This document shows, in pieces, positions 58,201 to 64,000 of a stretch of DNA of 64,000 nucleotides; position 1 is the first letter of the stretch, and the number at the start of each line of letters is the position of its first letter. The DNA lies in the NCBI RefSeq assembly GCF_018873765.1, contig NC_057919.1, positions 60,425,484-60,489,483 on the forward strand, given 5' to 3'. Made by a program: the position numbers and the translations under genes. This DNA comes from Telopea speciosissima. Its lineage: Eukaryota; Streptophyta; Magnoliopsida; Proteales; Proteaceae. The notes beneath the pieces are model-generated. The model had not been told where the DNA came from, did not search any database, and saw nothing but the letters and a program-made list of their open reading frames with translations.

Positions 58201-59598
58201 GTATTGTATCGGTCGATATGATTGATACATTATTTTTTTTTAAAAAGAGACGTATCGGTCAGTATTGTGTCGATACCGACTGATACCGATACATATCAAC
58301 CGATACAATATGATACGTAACGATACTTTAAACCATGGCCCTATCCCATTACCCATATATTCCATCGTTGTGACATTAGAGAATCAAATCTGGTTTAAAG
58401 CTTACTGTAAAACCTGAGTTCAGTCCCTTCTGGCTCTTTTGTTGTTTGTTGTTCCAACCTTGTGCTGTCCTATTTGGAAGGGCTAGCAGTGAGGATCCTA
58501 TTCCCACAATCTTGTTTGTTTCTATTTTATTCCAATTTGATTTTAAATTCCGGATTGTCCTCCTTAAGTTAATCTCTGATATGTCCCCTATCTTGTTACC
58601 ATACTCTTGTGGACTTGACTTGTCTCAAAAATTACAGAATTGCCATTACCTTCAAATTTTGAAACATTCATCATTTGAGTGGGCCAATAACGATCCCAAA
58701 CAGGGTTTCTGTGACCAGGATCACATCAGTGGTTCCTCAGGTTGTTGACATGTGAAAGATCACGTTCCTTTTTTTTTTTTTGTGGTAAGAAGAAAAAGAT
58801 CGCGTTCCTTTCTTTTTGTTACATGTGTTCTCTCAATCCAATAGCCTGACATGAAGAGACATTGTTCACCCTGGCTTTGAGCTCCTGAATAGTGGATATA
58901 ATACTAAAGACCATGAGGAGTACAGTGATCAGAGGCTATATATTAAGGGGGTACTAGAACCAACATGTCAACAATTTAGCATCTCTTCTTACCTTCTTTT
59001 CTGATTCTTCTTAGTGTTAGAATTAAGTGTTGCTTTGAATATTGGATCTTTCAAATTGTTGCATATGAAGTAAGTTATAAACATTTGAAGAGCTATGATA
59101 AACTAACTTAAAAGCAAACTATCCGATGCTTTAAACAACAGTAGCTAACCATTTTGAATTTTCAGCTTCTACTCAATACTCATTCAAATAATGAGTAATA
59201 AATAATAAAACAATGTACTGGAGGCGGTACATGCATGTGCATGGAATCAGTTAAACCTCGGAAGAACTATTACTAATGTATAAATATCTTTGGATGAGTA
59301 GTTCTAGACTTCTAGTATTGAATATGCTGTGGAAACTCCAAGAGTCCAGTTACCATAACTTTGCTTTTCTTAAATGAAGGTCGCCCATGAATTCCTCAGT
59401 TCCATATCTGGAAGAAAGCCAGAAAATACCAAAGTGATTATTTCATCTCACAACTATCAAAGTACACCATCTGTTGAAGATATTGCCAACCTTGTAGCTA
59501 GAATACAAGCTACTGGAGCGGACATAGTTAAAATTGCTACAACTGCCTTGGATATCACAGACGTGGCACGCGTATTCCAAATAACTGTCCATTCCCAA
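43289..59598 (+). CDS. Bifunctional 3-dehydroquinate dehydratase/shikimate dehydrogenase, 5' four exons
   Basis: Exons are 43289-43309, 43417-43658, 44865-44970 and 59380-59598, totalling 196 codons in phase. The gene continues beyond the window. They cover nearly all of the type I dehydroquinase domain. Its signature residues are present: VEVRLDY, the YR Arg before WEGGQYEGD, the catalytic His in SSHNYQ, and the Schiff-base Lys in [10 protein letters not shown]. The plant enzyme converts 3-dehydroquinate to dehydroshikimate and then to shikimate. Exon lengths 3 and 4 (106 and 219 bp) and phases match the tandem neighbour (112 and 219). The first exon is only 21 bp (MRSGGLS). The N-terminus is too short for a plastid transit peptide. 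Intron 3 is 14.4 kb because of nested transposons. The exon 4 donor is CAA|GTAAGT. Confidence 0.9.
43659..44864. other. Intron 2 of the second DQD/SDH gene, nothing recognised
   Basis: AT-rich. The donor is CAG|GTGCAA and the acceptor TTTCACAG|A. No mobile element signature noticed. Confidence 0.5.
44971..46656. other. 5' part of intron 3, nothing recognised
   Basis: No TIRs, LTRs or coding domains noticed. Ends at the TSD of the hAT-like element. Confidence 0.45.
47364..47816. mobile_element. MITE nested in the hAT-like element, TSD GTAAAAAG
   Basis: GTAAAAAG is at 47356-47363 and 47817-47824. The ends TAGGGCTGTAAATGGAT and ATCCGTTTACAGGCCTA are inverted counterparts. The inside is rich in ATCCGAAT/ATCCG phrases. 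An 8-bp TSD points to the hAT superfamily. It is distinct from the host element. Confidence 0.8.
47866..48226 (-). mobile_element. Truncated 3' LTR of the gypsy element
   Basis: Matches 55669-56022 closely, then stops at CATCGCATC. There the sequence jumps straight into the integrase frame. The missing part of the LTR is about 2.1 kb. Confidence 0.9.
48139..49126 (-). pseudogene. Gypsy integrase, truncated and fused to LTR
   Basis: Minus frames carry the zinc-binding region ([35 protein letters not shown]), the core ([56 protein letters not shown]) and end at [10 protein letters not shown]. The frame then runs into LTR sequence (48226/48227). Frameshifts lie near 48460 and 48670-48745. Confidence 0.85.
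49318..50610 (-). pseudogene. Gypsy reverse transcriptase-RNase H
   Basis: Phrases [53 protein letters not shown], then a stop near 50164. RT continues [32 protein letters not shown] with the catalytic [12 protein letters not shown], and RNase [35 protein letters not shown] and [18 protein letters not shown] stop at about 49318 interrupts RNase H. Otherwise well preserved. Confidence 0.88.
50734..50991 (-). pseudogene. Gypsy aspartic protease-like segment
   Basis: The minus strand encodes [10 protein letters not shown] and [14 protein letters not shown], the usual C-terminal half of the gypsy protease. The catalytic DTG lies near 51020 in a broken frame (a T-G-A-T-H-S-F-V-like stretch). Stops separate it from gag and RT. 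Confidence 0.75.
51196..52338 (-). pseudogene. Gypsy gag, frameshifted
   Basis: Overlapping minus frames carry [52 protein letters not shown] and the knuckle [14 protein letters not shown]. There the last Cys of the CCHC motif is Tyr. At least three frame breaks (about 52110, 51820, 51595). Confidence 0.85.
53225..55107 (+). pseudogene. Antisense ORF in gypsy leader, plant mobile-domain/PTPP-like protein
   Basis: On the strand opposite to gag-pol, between the primer site and gag. A TATA-like CTTATATTAAA (about 53232) and a C/T-rich leader are followed by a possible intron with donor CAA|GTAAGT (53379) and acceptor TTTTCAG (54020). The ATG at 54034 begins [14 protein letters not shown]. After a frame change near 54100 come [29 protein letters not shown] and [14 protein letters not shown]. 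After a second frame change near 54450 come [14 protein letters not shown] and [14 protein letters not shown], to about 55107. It resembles the putative plant transposon protein domain found in antisense ORFs of some plant retroelements. The match is from memory. It is now broken. Confidence 0.6.
55651..55662 (-). other. Primer-binding site (initiator tRNA-Met) of the gypsy element
   Basis: The minus strand reads TGGTATCAGAGC six bases inside the LTR end. It is perfectly complementary to the plant initiator tRNA-Met 3' end. Confidence 0.92.
55669..58173 (-). mobile_element. 5' LTR of the gypsy element, 2505 bp
   Basis: On the + strand it runs from TGTCACACCCC to ATTTCACA, with TG/CA ends and TSD ATCGA outside. 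Phrases near 56160-56540 (GGGGTGAGCTCTACTGAGCCC, CATGCCACGGGTTATCC) are typical of Tekay/Del LTRs. Small + and - ORFs within it are not genes. Confidence 0.9.
58346..59379. other. 3' part of intron 3, nothing recognised
   Basis: Poly-T near 58770 and a short duplicated phrase (AGATC(A/G)CGTTCCTTT at about 58757 and 58797). Ends at the acceptor ATGAAG|GTC. Confidence 0.45.
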
Positions 59599-59939
59599 GT
59601 AAGTACTGTATATAGAGCACCAGTTTTTCATGACCTTAGAGGTCTACTTCATTGCTTATATTCCACCAATTTTTCTAGATTGTACATAATTGAGAAGTCA
59701 TATTATATTAGCTTATGATGATAAATTAGCATGAGATGTTGCTGTGTTGAAGTTGGTGATATATATTACCATATAAAAGTGGTCTTCATGTACCTGTATT
59801 TTTCTTTAGTTTTTCCATTCTGTTTTCTGAGTCTCTCTTGTTTTCCCGTAATAAAATATTTTGTTACTAATGAGGAATAATGTGACAATGCATGATTCTT
59901 CCAAAACAAATAATGTCGTGTACCTTCATTGCTGAAAAC
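59599..59939. other. Start of intron 4 of the second DQD/SDH gene
   Basis: GTAAGT donor, then AT-rich sequence. No feature is recognised. Confidence 0.45.
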
Positions 59940-60315
59940 CTTGGTTACATTCGACACATCCCATTGAACTTGAGCATCCAGTTGTGGACTTGTGCCTCCA
60001 CCGACATCCAATTGCACCTCCACTACCAAAACAAATAATTCCGTGTACCTTCTGTTTCTGACTGCCGAACCAAGCTCACTAACATCCAGTTGCGCCTCTA
60101 CTCTGATATCCTCAATGCCTCTCTGGCTTCTGAGGAACACTCAGTCTCCCTTGAGCTCCTTTCCTTAGTGGCCCAAGAGGAGAGTTTCCTCTGCCAAAAA
60201 TCCAGAGTCAAGTGGTTAGAGCTTGCAACTCCAACTCTACTTACTTTCACAGATCCCTTAAGGCCAGAACAAACAGAAACCCCATCACTTACCTTTTGTC
60301 AAGTGATGGTAATGT
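59940..60315 (+). pseudogene. LINE fragment related to the downstream L1
   Basis: The + frame from about 60070 reads LRLYSDILNASLASEEHSVSL, LLSLVAQEESFLCQKSRVKWLELA. This parallels the downstream LINE (SSLSLSEESLLRQKSR, WLELGDSN). A small, decayed piece lacking RT motifs. Confidence 0.55.
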
Positions 60316-61189
60316 AGTACTGTAATTGAAAGAACAAAACAATACCAAGACAAGATCTTTTCACAAAGAATAATTCAGAATATAGAGGTCAATTGCAGCA
60401 GATCTAGGAGAAGTGTCCTTTGGTAATAAACCAACAAACAAGAACAGAAAATAGGGTCGTCGACCTATACTGAATTCTGTTATGAAATAGGAATTAAACA
60501 AAACCTGAAATCAGTATTTCGATCAAGTAATAATCAGTATTTAAAACCAGGGATTAACCATTAAGTAACCAAGGATTTCAAAGGTCAGAAAATTAGGGTT
60601 ATGAATATGTAGTCGATTCTGCTAATAGAGTAAATAACAGTACTTAAAATAAATCAGAAACTCAGAATTGATCTAGGCACAAAACAATGACTTAATGGGT
60701 GCAGGGGCAGAATAGGAAAACTCAGATTTCTCAAGATCAGCTGGTCAGAAAGTTACCAAACTGAAATCAAGTTCATATATAGGGTTCCTGAACATATGCT
60801 GAAAATCTTGAAGGAATCTAATGGCTGGATTGCTTAATCTCAAAAAACATGTAGCATGTAATCTTCTAGAAATAAAAGTTCTAGTTGCAGGAAAATAGAA
60901 AAATACTTGTTAATGGATGAAGAAGATGATTGAATAATAAGAACAACAGAAAATAACGCCCGGACTTCACACCACAAGGTGGTTCGATTGGATCAAACAC
61001 CAACCTACATTGATCGCACACAAGGGGTTCCTTGATCAAACACAAGGGATCTTCAAACACGAAGAGGCAAGCAAAATCTGCAATTTCTTTCCTAAATTCG
61101 TGTAGAATGTTGGCCTCCTTTACAAACATATATAGAAGACTCAAAAATAGACTCAAATACTAAAAAGTAAAGGTCTTACCCAATTCTTA
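60316..61189. other. Intron 4 sequence, unclassified
   Basis: AT-rich. Near 60950-61070 it has CTTCACACCACAAGGTGG and repeated GATCAAACAC phrases. No TIR, LTR or coding signature is found. Confidence 0.4.
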
Positions 61190-64000
61190 ACTTATAAGGT
61201 AACCTCCCATGCCTCCTTCCTTCTCCAAGGTCTTTCTGACCACTGCCCCTGCCTCATCTCTCTCCAGCCCTATTCCTCGTTTGGTCCTAAACCTTTCAAG
61301 TTCTTTGATATGTGGACTTCCCACCCCCTTTACCTCCAGACCATCAAGAAAGCCTAGCGTCTCCCGGTCTCTTCCCCCTTTCTCCCTTGGGTAGCCCTGG
61401 CTCGTAAGCTCTGCAACACCAAATCTGCCCTTCGGCGTTGGAACCTTTCCACCTTCGGCAATATCCCTTCCCGTCTTTCTGATTGCCGGTCTGACCTCTC
61501 CTCCATTCAGTTTCAGCTCCAGTCTAACCCTCTCAACCCGGCTCTCGCCGCTGAGGAGAAGCGCCTCTCCGCTGATCTTTCCTCTCTCTCCCTCTCTGAG
61601 GAAAGCTTGCTCCGTCAGAAATCGCGCTCTTAAGTGGTTGGAGCTTGGTGACTCGAATTCTGCCTTTTTCATCGCTCCCTCAGAGCTAGGCAAAATCGGA
61701 ATTCCATCACCCTCCTCGTCGCTTCTGATGGAACCCACCTCTCCTCCCCCCTGCCATCAAAGATGCTGCTTCCTCTTTCTTTTCCTCCCTCTTCAACCCG
61801 TCCCTTCCCCCCCTCCCCTATCCCCCCCTCTCTCATTGACAAATTCATTCCCCCCGCCCTCCATAGCTCTCTCACGGCCATCCCCTCTGATGATGAAATC
61901 TCTCGAGCTATCCTTTCCCATAAGTCCAACAAGGCTCCTGGCCCTGACGGCTTCAATATGGGACTCTTTCTTAGTCATTGGGACTCCTTTAAAGGTGAGA
62001 TCTTCAAAACTGTCCGCAGCTTCTTTTTTAAACCTGGCCAGCTAGCTCAGATCAATCACACTTTCATCTGCCTCATCCCTAAAAAGGACGGGGCTTCCTC
62101 TCTGACTGACTTCCAGCCTATCTCCCTCTGTAACCTCATCTACAAGTTCATTGCCAAGATCCTTGCCAATCGGATTAAGGGAGTCATCCCTTCCCTTGTC
62201 AGTCCCAACCAATCGGCCTTCATCTCCGGCCGAAGTATAGCGGACAACATCATCCTCTGTTCTGAGATTGTTCGCGGTTTTGACCGCAAATCACATTCTC
62301 CGGTAGCCCTCTTGAAAATTGATCTTCACAAAGCCTTTGACTCTATCCGTTGGGACTTCATCTGTGATGTGCTCTCCCTCATGGGTTTCCCCCTGTCTTC
62401 ATTCGCTGGATATACGCCTGTATTTCCACCCCTTCCTTCTCTGTCTTGGTTAATGGCTCGCCTGCCGGTTTCTTTCGCTCTAATGTTGGAATCTGCCAAG
62501 GCTGCCCTCTTTCCCCTTTCCTCTTCTCCCTTGCCCTGGAAGTCCTCTCCGAAGCCTCGCAAACCAAAAGCGATCTCCACCTTATCTCCCCTCTTCCCAG
62601 TGCAAGAGCACCAACCTCTCCCATCCGGCCTTCTTGATGACCGATGATATTCTCTAAGGCGTCCCACGCCTCCATCTCCGCCATCGTGGACTCGCTTCAT
62701 CTCTTTGAATCCCTTCTCGGTCTCAGAGTCAACCTGCTTAAACCCAAAATCTTCCTTGTTGGTACCCCTGACTCCACTAAAGAAGCTCTCCGCCTCTTAA
62801 CTGGCTTCTCCATTGGCTCTCTTCCGGTCATGTACCTTGGCCTTCCTCTCATTCCTGCCAGGCTCTCGAGCCACCACTGCACCCCTATGCTTGACAACAT
62901 TCGCAAGCACCTCTAGCTCTGGAAAGGTAAGCTTCTCTCCTACGCGGGTAGGCTTGAATGTATCCGCTCGGTCCTCCAAGCCACTTACATTTACTGGACC
63001 AGCATCTTCTCCATCCCCTCCACCAAGGCTATTGAGCGAATCCTCTGTGCTTTCCTCTGGAAGGGTAGCAACACCCCTAGATTTCTCCGCCCTGTCAGCT
63101 GGAAGTCTATCTGCCTCCCCAAGTCTGAAGGTGGTCTGGGTATCCGCCGCATTCGTGATTCTAATACTGCGGGTCTCCTTAAACTCCTCTGGAGAATCCA
63201 TTCCCGCCAGGACTCCATCTGGGTCTCTTGGGTCTACTCTCACCTCCTTAGATCTGACTCCATTTGGACTGTGTCCATCCATGCCCACCCCTCCTGGATT
63301 TGGCGCAAGATCCTTTCCCTCCGGGGCCCTTCGTGGTATCTCTTCTTCCATTTCCAATGGCAATTCCACCTCTCTTTGGCTTGATCCTTGGCATCCTGTT
63401 GGCATCCTCTATAACATTCTTGGCCCCAGGGCCATCTCTTACTCTGGCCTCCCTAAGGCTGCCACTGTCTCCTCCCTCATCTCCTCTGGCTCTTGGACCC
63501 CTCACCCCTCCCTTAACCCAGACATCATCTCTTTGATTTGGGCCACCCTTCCTCCCTTACCCCTCCTTCCCTCCACCCGCGCGGATAAGGTTATTTGGCT
63601 CCCCTCACCCTCCGGTTTGTTCTCCTCCTCTTCTGCCTGGAACTTCTCCAGGGTCCCTTGGCACAACCTTGTTTGGTTCAAAGACCATATCCCTCGCCAC
63701 AGTCTTACTGTTTGGAGAGCCCTCAGACTTTGTCTACCCACCCAAGCCTTCCTTAACCACCGAACCATCCTTGTTGCCCCCGCTTGTATCCTTTGTTGGA
63801 TTGGCCGTGAAGATATCCCTCATCTTTTCTTTAACTGTCCCTTCTCTATCACTATCTGGAACACAACTTTAGCCTCTATCTGGCCGCGCAGTAGAAGGAC
63901 CAGGTGCTTTGATCGCGAATGGTTTTGGTTGCTCAATACTTTTCCAAGAAGCTCTATATGTGACACTATAGGGAAGCTTGTCTTCAGCGCAGCTATCCAC
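61190..64000 (+). mobile_element. L1-type LINE, 5'-truncated, degenerate, runs off window
   Basis: Starts within the endonuclease end (GLSDHCPCLI, about 61224), then KWLELGDSNSAFF. Reverse transcriptase follows from about 61870: DEISRAILSHKSNKAPGPDGF, INHTFICLIPKKDGAS, FQPISLCNLIYKFIAKILANR, SAFISGRSIADNIILCSE and LLKIDLHKAFDSIRWDFI. Then in shifted frames come [13 protein letters not shown], a degraded catalytic box near 62636 (TDD), LGLRVNLLKPKIFLVG and VMYLGLPL. The C-terminal region contains SWKSICLPKSEGGLGIRRI and a zf-RVT-like end (WHNLVWFKDHIPRHSLTVWRA). Several frameshifts and stops. It is GC-richer than the surrounding intron. Confidence 0.88.

Larger units (their letters stand above)
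46665..58337. mobile_element. hAT-like element split by later insertions, TSD GCCCTATC
   Basis: GCCCTATC flanks it at 46657-46664 and 58338-58345. It begins CAAGGTTTAAAGTATCG and ends CGATACTTTAAACCATG, an inverted pair. Without the nested gypsy element its own length is about 1.36 kb. The TATCG-rich interior and termini place it with the copies at 20616, 20831 and 22964. No transposase remains. Confidence 0.75.

Noticed and set aside
61187..63768. Several long minus-strand Arg/Gly/Glu-rich ORFs opposite the LINE
   Set aside because: GC-rich antisense of reverse transcriptase coding sequence. No known domain; the + strand carries the LINE motifs.

Overview
This window is nuclear DNA from a flowering plant. 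The evidence is GT-AG introns of up to 14 kb, plant gene families, and dense plant-type retrotransposons, MULEs, hAT-like MITEs and tRNA-derived SINEs. The long, transposon-filled introns suggest a woody or basal eudicot, but I cannot name the species.

Three host genes lie on the + strand. (1) Positions 1-6903 (remnants to 7222) hold the 3' end of a SPLAYED/SYD-type SWI/SNF chromatin-remodelling ATPase: the segment after the ATPase domain, an AT-hook, and a very long acidic tail made of two tandem repeat arrays. (2) Positions 18275-39942 hold a complete ten-exon gene of the bifunctional 3-dehydroquinate dehydratase/shikimate dehydrogenase (DQD/SDH) family, 517 codons. Its dehydratase active site is degraded and its dehydrogenase site carries quinate-dehydrogenase-like residues. 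(3) Positions 43289-59598 hold the first four exons of a second, tandem DQD/SDH gene whose dehydratase site is intact; the rest lies beyond the window. The pair looks like a tandem duplication that separated into a quinate-type and a canonical shikimate-pathway enzyme.

The rest is mostly mobile DNA. Positions 7.2-18.3 kb hold an RTE LINE 3' end, a TRIM, a CACTA-like element and Ty1/copia relics. Intron 1 of gene 2 (8.4 kb) holds a long-TIR foldback element, MITEs, a self-nested pair of hAT-like elements, and a Pack-MULE-like element carrying a gamma-glutamylcyclotransferase (AIG2-like) pseudogene. Intron 3 (8.1 kb) holds a Ty1/copia element with two LTRs and a target-site duplication (TSD), next to a 1.9-kb MULE. 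The intergenic gap holds a SINE, a foldback MITE, another RTE end and another SINE. Intron 3 of gene 3 (14.4 kb) holds a hAT-like element into which a 453-bp MITE and a 10.3-kb Ty3/gypsy element have inserted. That gypsy element has an internal deletion and an antisense ORF in its leader. After exon 4 of gene 3 comes an L1-type LINE running off the window.

No rRNA, tRNA gene, CRISPR array or bacterial feature is seen. The observations most worth following are the quinate-dehydrogenase-like divergence, intron-like segments inside the SYD repeats that are homologous to coding sequence in sister repeats, the antisense gypsy ORF, and the nested hAT-like family.
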